Assembly (NCBI RefSeq): GCF_947259345.1
Contig: NZ_CAMYLS010000006.1
Location: 1-64,000 of the forward strand
From: an uncultured Maricaulis sp.
GTDB taxonomy: Bacteria > Pseudomonadota > Alphaproteobacteria > Caulobacterales > Maricaulaceae
Length of the DNA stretch: 64,000 nt
Reading direction: 5' to 3'
The translations under genes were made by a program, and so were the position numbers. Under the pieces are notes generated by a model, which saw nothing but the letters and a program-made list of their open reading frames with translations, was not told where the DNA came from and made no database searches. This document shows positions 7,661 to 15,865 of this stretch, piece after piece (positions within the stretch are counted from its first letter, which is position 1; the number at the start of each line of letters is the position of its first letter).

Positions 7661-9559
7661 TTAGTCTTGCGATTCCGCGATCCAGGCATTCACGCGCTCT
7701 TCCAGCACTGACATCGGCATCGCGCCTTGTGTGAGCACGACATCATGGAAGTCGCGAATGTCATAGCTGTCTCCGAGGGCTTCCTCGGCGATGCCGCGCA
7801 GGCGCAGGATTTCCAGCATGCCGACCTTGTAGGCCGTGGCCTGGCCCGGATAGACGATATAGCGGTCGATGGCAGCGACGATATCGCCTTGCGGATTGGG
7901 CGTGTTCTCGGCCAGGTAATCGACCGCTTCCTGACGCGTCCACTGGTGATAGTGCAGGCCGGTATCGACCACGAGACGACAGGCACGCCACAACTCCATC
8001 GCCAGGCGACCGAAGTCGGAATAGGGGTCGGAATAGAATCCGTATTCGACCGGCAGATACTCGGTATAGAGACCCCAGCCTTCGGTATAGGCGGTATAGC
8101 CACCAAATCGGCGGAAGGCCGGAACGCCCTCAAGCTCCTGCATGATGGCCAGCTGCATATGATGCCCCGGGCTGCCCTCGTGATAGGCGAGGGCTTCCAT
8201 CTGGTAGGTCGGCATCAGCGACATGTCGCGCAGGTTGGCGTAATAGACGCCCGGTCGTGAGCCGTTCGGAGCCGGGCGCTGGTAGAAGGCCTTGCCGGCG
8301 CTGTCCTGACGGAAGACCTCGACCCGGCGAACTTCCAGTTCGGCCCGCGGGAAGGTGTTGAACATCTGCGGTAGCGTCTCGGTCATGGTGTCGATCAGCG
8401 CCGTCGCGTCAGCGAGATAATCGGCGCGACCCTCATCCGTGTTCGGATAGTAGAATTGCTCGTCCGTGCGCATGAACTCGAAGAAGTCCTGCAGCGAGCC
8501 CTCATAGCCGACCTGGTCCATGATGCCGCGCATCTCGTCATGGATACGGGCGACTTCGGCGAGGCCCAGCTGGTGGATCTCCTCGGCCGACAGGTCCATC
8601 GTCGTATAGCCATTGAGCAGATAATTGTAGAACTCGCCGCCATCGGGGTGTTTCCACACGCCGTCATCCTCGGTCGCGACCGCGGCCTGTTCCTCGAACA
8701 GGGCGATGACGCGCTCATAGGCCGGGGCGACGGCCTCTGTAATGGCGGCCTCCGCCTCTGCGATGAGGCGGGATGTCTCGTCCGCATCGAGTTCGAGGGC
8801 CTCAACCTTGCCGGTGAAATCGGCGAGCAGGGGGCTGGCTTCGCCGTCATCAAAGGGCGAGCCGGTGATCACGTTGCGGGCCGTGGCGATCATCGGCTCA
8901 TAGGTCCAGGCCGGGGTCAGCACACCGAGCTCGGCCGAACGCCGCGAATTCGCGATATTCTGGTCCATATAGGTCGGCAGATTGCGCAGGCGGCCGATAT
9001 AGGCTTCGGCGTCCTCGACCGTGTCAACGCGATGGTTGTTGATGAGGAAAGAGGCCGCATTCATGTGCGGGCCGGAACGCGGTGTGAAGGTGTAGCCGTG
9101 ATCGACCCAGCGCTGGCCTTCTGCGGCGCGCTCGGCATTGTACTCGAACAGGCGCCAGGATATCCGGGCGCTGTCGTCCAGCGCATCAAAGTCGAAAGTC
9201 TCACGCATGTGGGCGAGGTCTGCCTGGCCCAGTTCGAAGCCCTCGCGCGCGAATTCCGGGGAGGCGTCGGACCACTGGTCGTAATTCGTTTTCATGCCGA
9301 GGAAGGTCTGGGTCATCGGCGAGCGCGCGACATTGCTCTCGAAAACGTCCTGGAACCAGGCATTGAGGCGATCGGATTCGGTTTCCTCGCCTGCGGCCTG
9401 CTCGACCTCGGCCATGGTCTCGGCCGAGGCCAGTTCGGTCTCGCTCGCCGCGGTCTCGGCCGGAGCGGTATCGCTGGCGAGATTCTCGTCGTCAGTAGCG
9501 CCGCAGCCGGCCAGGAGCGCCAGGGCCGAAACGCCGACAATCAGGTTGGACATACGCAT
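7661..9559 (-). CDS. DUF885 lipoprotein, putative metallopeptidase (copy 2)
   Basis: A 632-residue paralogue with lipobox LLAGC (Cys19), then a Glu/Ala/Thr-rich linker typical of outer-membrane-tethered lipoproteins. Several in-frame ATGs exist. I chose 9559 because GAGGGG lies 7 nt upstream of it; 9565 is the alternative, and 9622 would run into the gene before it. It keeps HEGSPGHH and TEGW, and the RxDEQFYYPNTDEGR block shared with copies 1 and 3. It starts 22 bp after the copy 3 stop, so copies 3 and 2 form an operon ending at the terminator near 7620. Confidence 0.9.
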   Translation of the reverse strand: MRMSNLIVGVSALALLAGCGATDDENLASDTAPAETAASETELASAETMAEVEQAAGEETESDRLNAWFQDVFESNVARSPMTQTFLGMKTNYDQWSDASPEFAREGFELGQADLAHMRETFDFDALDDSARISWRLFEYNAERAAEGQRWVDHGYTFTPRSGPHMNAASFLINNHRVDTVEDAEAYIGRLRNLPTYMDQNIANSRRSAELGVLTPAWTYEPMIATARNVITGSPFDDGEASPLLADFTGKVEALELDADETSRLIAEAEAAITEAVAPAYERVIALFEEQAAVATEDDGVWKHPDGGEFYNYLLNGYTTMDLSAEEIHQLGLAEVARIHDEMRGIMDQVGYEGSLQDFFEFMRTDEQFYYPNTDEGRADYLADATALIDTMTETLPQMFNTFPRAELEVRRVEVFRQDSAGKAFYQRPAPNGSRPGVYYANLRDMSLMPTYQMEALAYHEGSPGHHMQLAIMQELEGVPAFRRFGGYTAYTEGWGLYTEYLPVEYGFYSDPYSDFGRLAMELWRACRLVVDTGLHYHQWTRQEAVDYLAENTPNPQGDIVAAIDRYIVYPGQATAYKVGMLEILRLRGIAEEALGDSYDIRDFHDVVLTQGAMPMSVLEERVNAWIAESQD

Positions 9560-9581
9560 TTTCATACCCCTCGCGTTTTCA

Positions 9582-11483
9582 TTATTGAGCCGTTTCAGCC
9601 CGCGTCTCTTCAACATAATCATTGATCAGCTGGGTCAGAACGGCCAGTGGCAGTGAGCCATTGGTCAGGACCACATCGTGGAATTCGCCATAATCAAAGG
9701 CATCGCCCAGCTCGGCCTGGGCATAATCGCGCAACTGGCGGATCCGCATCTGGCCGGTCTTGTAGGAGGTCGCCTGGCCCGGCCAGACGATATAGCGCTC
9801 GACCTCGCGGGTGATCTCTTCCTCGGTGAAAGAGGTATTCTCGCGCAGATAGTCGATGGCGTCTTCGCGACTCCACTGCAGGGAATGGATGCCGGTATCG
9901 ACCACGAGACGCCCGGCGCGCCAGAGCTCATAGGCGAGGCGGCCGAAGTCCTGATAGGGATCGGTGAACATGCCCATATCCTTGCCCAGGCTCTCGGCAT
10001 AGAGCGCCCAGCCTTCGCCGAAGGCAGAGAGATAGAGGAAGCGCTGGAACATGGGCGTGCCCTCCTGCTCCTGCGCTAGGGTGAGCTGGAAATGATGGCC
10101 CGGAATGCCTTCATGATAGGCCAGCGTTTCCATCTGATAGACAGGCAGGTTCCGCATATTCAGTGTATTGGCGTAGTAGACACCCGGCCGCGAGCCATCG
10201 AGGGTACCGGTATTGTAGAAGGCCGACGGTGAACCCGCCGCGCGATAAGGCTCGACTTCGCGCACCACCATCTCGCCTTCGGGCAAGGTGTCGAAATAGT
10301 CTGGAATGACACCGCGGACGCGGTCGAAGACATCATTGACCTCGGCCATGTAACGGGCGCGACCTTCATCGGTGGACGGGTAATAGAATTGCTCGTCCGT
10401 GCGCATGAATTCGAAGAAGTCTTGCAGCGTGCCCTCGAATCCAACCGCGTCCATGATGCCACGCATCTCGCCATGGATACGCTCGATTTCGGCGAGGCCG
10501 GTATCATGCACTTCCTGCGGTGACAGGTCGGGCAGGGTGGTGAAGGCCGCTAGCTGGCTCTGGTAATAGGCCTCGCCGCGCGGGAGCTTCCAGGCGCCAT
10601 CGCGATCGTCGGTCATTTGCTCATGACGTTCGAACATGGCGATGAGGCGTTCATAGGCCGGCCCCACGACGTCGGTCAGGGCGGCAGTGCCTCGGGCGAT
10701 CAGATCCGCCTTGGCCGCGTCATCGATCTCGAGTGCATTCACCTTGGCGGTGAAATCAGCCAGGAGCGGCGATGCGGCGTCGCTGTCGTCGAAGGGGGCT
10801 CCGGTGATGACGGCGCGGGTATTGCCGGTCAGGTACTGGAAGGCGAAGCGCGGTGGCATGACGCCAGCCTCGGCACGGGCATCGGCCCGCTCGATCAGGA
10901 TGTCGAAGACCGGTCCGATCCCGTTGAGTCGGGAGATATAGGCTTCGGCATGCTCGGTGCTCTCCACACGATGCTGGCCGATGAGGGTTGAGGGCATGCC
11001 GGTATGGGGCCCGAACATCTGGGTGAAGACATAGGTCTGGTCGCGGAACTCGTACTGGCGAATGCCGGTTTCCTGCAGGTATTCGAAGACGCGCCAGGAG
11101 ACGCGGGCATCGCGGTCCAGCGCATCGAAGTCGAAATGCTCGCGCATATGGGCAAGCCGGTCGATGCGGCGCTGCTGGGCCGCGGCCGCAGCTTCATCGC
11201 TGACATCATCCCATTGGCCATAGGCGTCCAGGTCGTCAATCCGGCCAAGCCCTGTCTGTTGCTGCGGCGAGCGGGCGAGGTCGGCCTCGAACAACTCGGA
11301 ATACCAGGCGTAGAGGCGTTCACCCTCTGTCTGTTCGCTGGCAGCGGTGTCGCTGGTGTTAGCGCCGGATGCCGTCGCAGTCGGTTCCGGCGGGACGTCC
11401 GTATCGCCCGAGGGCGTGGGCGAACAGGCGGCCAGGAGTGCGGCCATCGAGGCGGTCGTCAGCCAGATCGGAAGCTTGGTCAT
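9582..11483 (-). CDS. DUF885 lipoprotein, putative metallopeptidase (copy 3)
   Basis: A 633-residue paralogue with lipobox LLAAC (Cys20) and GGGGAGA upstream of the ATG. The putative zinc motif reads HEGIPGHH with GEGW downstream. The C-terminal region ends with the VVLTNGSLPL block, nearly identical in copy 4, so copies 3 and 4 look like the closest pair. Upstream of it on the minus strand are two hairpins (11548-11621) that separate it from copy 4. Function unknown beyond a likely lipid-anchored periplasmic or outer-membrane hydrolase. Confidence 0.9.
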   Translation of the reverse strand: MTKLPIWLTTASMAALLAACSPTPSGDTDVPPEPTATASGANTSDTAASEQTEGERLYAWYSELFEADLARSPQQQTGLGRIDDLDAYGQWDDVSDEAAAAAQQRRIDRLAHMREHFDFDALDRDARVSWRVFEYLQETGIRQYEFRDQTYVFTQMFGPHTGMPSTLIGQHRVESTEHAEAYISRLNGIGPVFDILIERADARAEAGVMPPRFAFQYLTGNTRAVITGAPFDDSDAASPLLADFTAKVNALEIDDAAKADLIARGTAALTDVVGPAYERLIAMFERHEQMTDDRDGAWKLPRGEAYYQSQLAAFTTLPDLSPQEVHDTGLAEIERIHGEMRGIMDAVGFEGTLQDFFEFMRTDEQFYYPSTDEGRARYMAEVNDVFDRVRGVIPDYFDTLPEGEMVVREVEPYRAAGSPSAFYNTGTLDGSRPGVYYANTLNMRNLPVYQMETLAYHEGIPGHHFQLTLAQEQEGTPMFQRFLYLSAFGEGWALYAESLGKDMGMFTDPYQDFGRLAYELWRAGRLVVDTGIHSLQWSREDAIDYLRENTSFTEEEITREVERYIVWPGQATSYKTGQMRIRQLRDYAQAELGDAFDYGEFHDVVLTNGSLPLAVLTQLINDYVEETRAETAQ

Positions 11484-11547
11484 GATGGTCTCCCCGGGCG
11501 CGCCCGGTCTCTCTCCCAGACCAGACGGGCCATCGTCAAAAGCAATC

Positions 11548-11579
11548 CAGCCGCCGCACCGGTACCGGTGCGGCGGCTG
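11548..11579 (-). terminator. 32-bp perfect palindrome, probable terminator after DUF885 copy 4
   Basis: The 16 bases at 11548-11563 are exactly the reverse complement of 11564-11579, centred on CCGGTACCGG. On the minus strand a TTTT tract follows a few bases later, so it may terminate copy 4 transcription; a perfect palindrome could equally be a protein binding site. Confidence 0.55.
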
Positions 11580-11588
11580 ATGAAATGA

Positions 11589-11621
11589 GCCGGGCGCAGA
11601 ATAGCCTCTGCGCAGCCCGGC
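11589..11621 (-). repeat. Second hairpin between DUF885 copies 3 and 4
   Basis: GCCGGGCGCAGA (11589-11600) pairs with TCTGCGC-A-GCCCGGC (11607-11621), a stem of 12 bp with one bulged base and a 6-nt loop. It sits between the copy 4 stop and the 32-bp palindrome, so transcripts leaving copy 4 meet two consecutive stem-loops. Confidence 0.6.
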
Positions 11622-11651
11622 CTGTCAAACCTCAAGCGCGCTGGATTCGCA

Positions 11652-13544
11652 CTATTGCGTGAGCTTGCGCGCAATCCAGGCGTCGACCAGCTCTTCCAGC
11701 AGGGTGAGCGGGATTGAGCCATTGGTCAGCACAATGTCGTGGAACTCGCCATAGCTGAAATCATCACCCAGCTGGTCCATGGCGCGCTGGCGCAAATCGA
11801 GAATGGTCAGCATCCCGACCTTGTAGGACACTGCCTGCCCGGGCCAGACCATGTAGCGGCGGACCTCATTGGCAATATCGCCTTCCGGCATCGGCGTGGT
11901 GGCGAGCATGTAGTCGGCGGCTTCCTGCTCGGTCCATTGCAGATGGTGGATGCCGGTATCGACGACAAGACGGGCAGCCCGGAAGACCTCGTAGGAGAGG
12001 CGACCGAAATCCTGATAGGGATCGGTGAAGAAGCCCATGTCCTTGCCGAGATTTTCGGCATAGAGCGCCCAGCCTTCGCCATAGGCAGAATACCATTGCA
12101 GGCGCTGGAACATCGGCGCGTTCTCGAGTTCCTGGGCCAGTGAGGACTGGAAATGGTGACCCGGCGCGCCTTCGTGATAGGCGAGGGATTCCATCAGATA
12201 GGTCGGATTGTCCCGCATATTGGCGAGATTGACGTAATAGGCGCCGGGCCGGGTGCCATCGAGGGAACCGGACTCGTAGAACGCCCCGGTGGCGGTCGTG
12301 ATGCGATATTCCTCGACTGCCCGGACCTCGAGCTCTGCCTGCGGAAGCTGGCCGAAATACTGCGGCGCGACTTCAGTGATCTGATCGATCATGGCGGCCG
12401 ACTCGGTCAGATAGCGCTGACGGCCTTCCTCGGAATCCTCATAGTAGAAGTCATCGCTCGTACGCAGGTGTTCGAAGAAGTCCTGCAGGGATCCCTCGAA
12501 ACCGACGGTTTCCATGATCTCACGCATTTCGCCGTGAATGCGCTCGACCTCGTCCAGACCGATCTGGTGGATCTGGTCCGCTGTCATGTCGGTGCGGGTC
12601 GTGTAATTCATCAGCTGGCTGCGGTAATAGGCCTCGCCATCGGGCAGGGCCCAGGCGCCATTATTGGCGTCGCCGGCCATCTCCGCATGCGATTGCATGG
12701 TCGCGATCAGATTGTCATAGGCCGGGCCGACACCCGTGAGCAGCGCCGTTTCCGCGCGGTCGAGCAGGGCTTGCCGGGCCTCGTCCTCAATCTCGATACC
12801 GGCCAGCTTGGTCTGGATGTCGCTCCAGAGCGGCGAGTCGGTGCCGCTGTCGTCAAAAGGCGCGCCAGTGATGAAGCGCTCGGAGGCACCGATGATGATC
12901 GGATAGGCGAAAGCCGGGGCGAGTACGCCCTGCCTGGCCCGGTCATCGGCCTGCTGGGTATATACATTGAGCACATCGCCCAGTGTTTCCAGACGGCTCA
13001 GATAGGCTTCGGCGTGGTCGAGATTGTCGATCCGGTGATAGCCGATCAGTGTCGAGGGCAGGCCGGTATGCTGGCCGAAGAAGGATGAAAAGACATAGCC
13101 GTGATCCCAGAATTCCGATTGCTGGGCGTTGTTCTCGGTGATGAAGTCGGCAAAGCGCCAGGTGATCTGGGCCTCCGGCGTCAGCGCGTCGAAGTCGAAA
13201 TTCTCGTGCATGTAGCGCTGGCGATCAGCGGCACGCTGCAGGCCGGCGCGGAAAGCCGCCTCGCTGGGATCATTCCATTGGCCATAGGCTTCCAGATCAT
13301 CCAGCATGCCCAGATAGGTCTTGCCCACGGGCGAGAACTCGATCTCGGCTTCGAATTCCTGTTGGAACCAGGCGTAGAGGCGCTCGGTTTCGGTCTGCTC
13401 GTTCGCCGCGGTTTCTGCTGCCGGTGCGGCGGTTTCGGTGACCGGATTGGCCTCGATGTCTGCGGTTTCCGGCGTGTCGCTTGGCGAGCAGGCCGCAGCC
13501 AGGACGAGAGCGCTCGCGCTGGCGAGCAAGGTGTGAATACGCAT
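11652..13544 (-). CDS. DUF885 lipoprotein, putative metallopeptidase (copy 4)
   Basis: A 630-residue paralogue with lipobox LAAAC (Cys19), an Ala/Glu/Thr linker, motif HEGAPGHH and GEGW. The ATG is preceded by CGGGGAAAC at a slightly long spacing. It is the first gene of the minus-strand array and is divergent from fliQ across a 112-bp gap. Its FYYEDSEEGRQRY block differs from the FYYP-TDEGR block of the other three, so substrate preference may have diverged. Confidence 0.9.
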   Translation of the reverse strand: MRIHTLLASASALVLAAACSPSDTPETADIEANPVTETAAPAAETAANEQTETERLYAWFQQEFEAEIEFSPVGKTYLGMLDDLEAYGQWNDPSEAAFRAGLQRAADRQRYMHENFDFDALTPEAQITWRFADFITENNAQQSEFWDHGYVFSSFFGQHTGLPSTLIGYHRIDNLDHAEAYLSRLETLGDVLNVYTQQADDRARQGVLAPAFAYPIIIGASERFITGAPFDDSGTDSPLWSDIQTKLAGIEIEDEARQALLDRAETALLTGVGPAYDNLIATMQSHAEMAGDANNGAWALPDGEAYYRSQLMNYTTRTDMTADQIHQIGLDEVERIHGEMREIMETVGFEGSLQDFFEHLRTSDDFYYEDSEEGRQRYLTESAAMIDQITEVAPQYFGQLPQAELEVRAVEEYRITTATGAFYESGSLDGTRPGAYYVNLANMRDNPTYLMESLAYHEGAPGHHFQSSLAQELENAPMFQRLQWYSAYGEGWALYAENLGKDMGFFTDPYQDFGRLSYEVFRAARLVVDTGIHHLQWTEQEAADYMLATTPMPEGDIANEVRRYMVWPGQAVSYKVGMLTILDLRQRAMDQLGDDFSYGEFHDIVLTNGSIPLTLLEELVDAWIARKLTQ

Positions 13545-13656
13545 GGCTGGAGTTTCCCCGTTTACCAGAATTGACTATTTCTTAACGCTGCGCGGTCATG
13601 CGTAAAGATAATTAACCGTAAGACCGATTCTCCCCATGCGGTGAGAGGCGAGACCC
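13545..13656. promoter_or_regulatory. Divergent promoter region with TTAAC half-sites (DUF885 / fliQ)
   Basis: The gap between DUF885 copy 4 and fliQ is AT-richer than its surroundings and contains TTAAC at 13582-13586 and 13612-13616 and a GATTC (GANTC, CcrM-type) at 13626-13630. Neither TTAAC has a proper partner 7 bases away, so these are only CtrA half-sites. A promoter for fliQRB-cckA must lie here, but I cannot place its -35/-10. Confidence 0.4.
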
Positions 13657-13920
13657 GTGACCGGACCTGAAGTCCTTGATTTCGCAAGAGAAGCCATCTG
13701 GCTCATGCTGGCAATGTCGGCCCCGGTCATGCTGGTTGGCTTGGCCGTGGGTGTCACGATCGCGTTATTCCAAGCGCTGACACAAGTTCAGGAAATGACA
13801 CTGGTTTTCGTTCCCAAAATCATTGCCATCTTCGTCGCGCTACTGATCTTCCTGCCGCTCATGGGCGGTCTCATGGCCGGTTTCATGGGCGTCATATTCG
13901 ACCGGATCGCCACACCATGA
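13657..13920 (+). CDS. fliQ: Flagellar export gate protein FliQ
   Basis: FliQ is a small two-helix membrane subunit of the export gate. The 87-residue protein has both helices (about 15-38 and 50-75) separated by the conserved QALTQVQEMTLVFVPKI segment that identifies FliQ. The start is GTG at 13657, after GAGAGGCGAG, and the length is normal. Its stop overlaps the fliR ATG by four bases. Confidence 0.97.
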   Translation: MTGPEVLDFAREAIWLMLAMSAPVMLVGLAVGVTIALFQALTQVQEMTLVFVPKIIAIFVALLIFLPLMGGLMAGFMGVIFDRIATP

Positions 13921-14669
13921 TTCCAGAGCTGCCGGCCCTGGTCTATGCGGCGGGTCTGGTCTTTGCCCGTCTCGGCTCGATCCTGATGCTCCTGCCGGGC
14001 TTCGGCGAGCCGTCCATCCCGGTCCGGATTCGCCTGGCATTCGCGCTTCTGCTCTGCCTGATCATGGGCCCGATCATTGCGCCGTCCCTGCCAGCGATGC
14101 CGGCTCAACCGCTGGTCATGGCGGGCATGGTCATGAGCGAGGTCATTACCGGTCTTATGATAGGCGCAGTGGCGCGAATCTTCATGTCCACGGCCGCCGT
14201 GGCCGGGCAGGTCATCGGCATGCAGTCCGGCCTCGCCATGGCGCAATCCTTTGACCCGTCCCAGGGTCAGCAGGGCGCGCTGATCGCGACCTTTCTCAAT
14301 TTGACCTTCCTGCTCGTCCTGCTGGCGACCAATACGCACCACATGTTGCTGCAGATGGCTGTGAACTCTTATCAGGTGTTCGAGCCGGGCGGGATGCCGT
14401 CCATGACAGATGCCGCGGAATGGGCGTTGAATGCCTTCATCGATGCCTTCCGGATCGGCGTTCAACTGGCTTCGCCACTCATACTTTACGGCCTGCTTTT
14501 CTATCTCGCCCTGGGCATCCTCTCGCGATTGATGCCACAGGCGCAGATCTTCTTCATTGCCATGCCATCGAATATCATGGTCGGTCTGATCATCCTCATC
14601 ATTGCATTGGGGGCGATGAGCGCGGTCTGGCTGGAGCGCATGCAGCGTTTCGCGATGGACATGATCTGA
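13917..14669 (+). CDS. fliR: Flagellar export gate protein FliR
   Basis: FliR completes the FliP-FliQ-FliR gate. The 250-residue sequence has about six membrane helices, the FARLGSILMLLPGFGE-x-SIP-VRI N-terminal block, and the SGLAMAQSFDPSQGQQGA block seen in FliR proteins. It is coupled to fliQ by an ATGA overlap and followed 65 bp later by flhB. Confidence 0.97.
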   Translation: MIPELPALVYAAGLVFARLGSILMLLPGFGEPSIPVRIRLAFALLLCLIMGPIIAPSLPAMPAQPLVMAGMVMSEVITGLMIGAVARIFMSTAAVAGQVIGMQSGLAMAQSFDPSQGQQGALIATFLNLTFLLVLLATNTHHMLLQMAVNSYQVFEPGGMPSMTDAAEWALNAFIDAFRIGVQLASPLILYGLLFYLALGILSRLMPQAQIFFIAMPSNIMVGLIILIIALGAMSAVWLERMQRFAMDMI

Positions 14670-14734
14670 GCGAGCACAGAGCAGACACGGGCAATGACCA
14701 GAGACGGGCGATGACCCGACAAGGACGCTAGCGG

Positions 14735-15826
14735 ATGGCCGAAGGCGAAGACGACAGCCAGAAAACCGAAGAACCGACCCAGCGGCGGCTGGATGATGCG
14801 CGCAAGAAGGGCGATGTCGCCAAGTCGCAGGAAATTCCCGGCTGGTTCATTCTCGCGGCGGGTCTCGCCCTGCTGGCGTTTATTTTCCCGCTGATGTCGC
14901 GCACGCTCGCGGGCTCTCTGGAGGTCTTCTTCGAGCAACCGCATCGTTTCGCGGTCGAGCCGGGCTCGATGATGACGCTGTTGCAGACAATGGCCTGGCA
15001 GGTAATCGGTGCGGTCGGTTTTTCGGTCCTGGTTCTCGCCATGGCGGGCTTCGCCGGCCACTATATCCAGCAGGGCATGCTGTTCACGACCGAGAAAATC
15101 CAGCCCAAGCTCGACAAGTTGAACCCGATCGAAGGCTTCAAGCGCAATTTCGGTCCCCAGGGGGTTGCCAACTTCCTCAAGGGCGTGGGCAAGATGGCGC
15201 TGGTCGCGGTCGCCGCCTTCCTGGTTATCTATCCCAAGCGGGAAATCCTCGCCGGCATGCCGGCGCTCGACATTTCCGCCCTGCTGTCGCTGGTCCGCCA
15301 GGGCGCGATCGAATTATTGCTGGCGGCGCTGACGGTCTACGCGGTGATCGCAGGGCTCGACTATGTTTTCCAGCGGCAAAGCTTCATGAAGCGAAACCGG
15401 ATGTCGCGGCGCGAGATCAAGGACGAGATGAAGCAGTCCGAGGGGGATCCGCTGGTGCGCGCCAAGCTGCGCCAGCTACGCCAGGAGCGGGCCCAGCGCC
15501 GCATGATGACCAAGGTGCCCGATGCCACGGTGGTGGTGACCAACCCGACGCATTACGCGATTGCGCTTCACTATGTGCAAGGCGAAACGCCGGCGCCGGT
15601 GTGCGTGGCCAAGGGGGTGGACGCGGTCGCGCTGCGCATTCGCGAACTGGCCGAGGAGCATTCCGTCCCGATCGTCGAGGATCCGCCGCTGGCGCGCGCA
15701 CTGCACGCGACCGCTGATCTCGACGAAGAAATCCCCACCGAACATTTCCAGGCCGTGGCCAAGGTGGTCGGCTATGTTCTGTCGCTGGCTCAGGGACAAC
15801 GCGCGCGATATCGCCCGAGCGAGTAG
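14735..15826 (+). CDS. flhB: Flagellar export switch protein FlhB
   Basis: FlhB switches substrate specificity of the flagellar export apparatus through self-cleavage. The 363-residue protein starts with the charged AEGEDDSQKTEEPTQRRL-type leader (residues 2-19), has four membrane helices, and carries the autocleavage motif NPTH at residues 270-273. The C-terminal cytoplasmic domain is complete. It belongs to the fliQ-fliR-flhB unit and is followed after 39 bp by cckA. Confidence 0.97.
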   Translation: MAEGEDDSQKTEEPTQRRLDDARKKGDVAKSQEIPGWFILAAGLALLAFIFPLMSRTLAGSLEVFFEQPHRFAVEPGSMMTLLQTMAWQVIGAVGFSVLVLAMAGFAGHYIQQGMLFTTEKIQPKLDKLNPIEGFKRNFGPQGVANFLKGVGKMALVAVAAFLVIYPKREILAGMPALDISALLSLVRQGAIELLLAALTVYAVIAGLDYVFQRQSFMKRNRMSRREIKDEMKQSEGDPLVRAKLRQLRQERAQRRMMTKVPDATVVVTNPTHYAIALHYVQGETPAPVCVAKGVDAVALRIRELAEEHSVPIVEDPPLARALHATADLDEEIPTEHFQAVAKVVGYVLSLAQGQRARYRPSE

Positions 15827-15865
15827 ACTGACCCGACATCATTTTGATTCGCGCCGGAGTTTCCC

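Noticed and set aside
13582-13616. Full CtrA box before fliQ
   Set aside because: Only isolated TTAAC half-sites are present; neither has TTAA at the 7-bp spacing.
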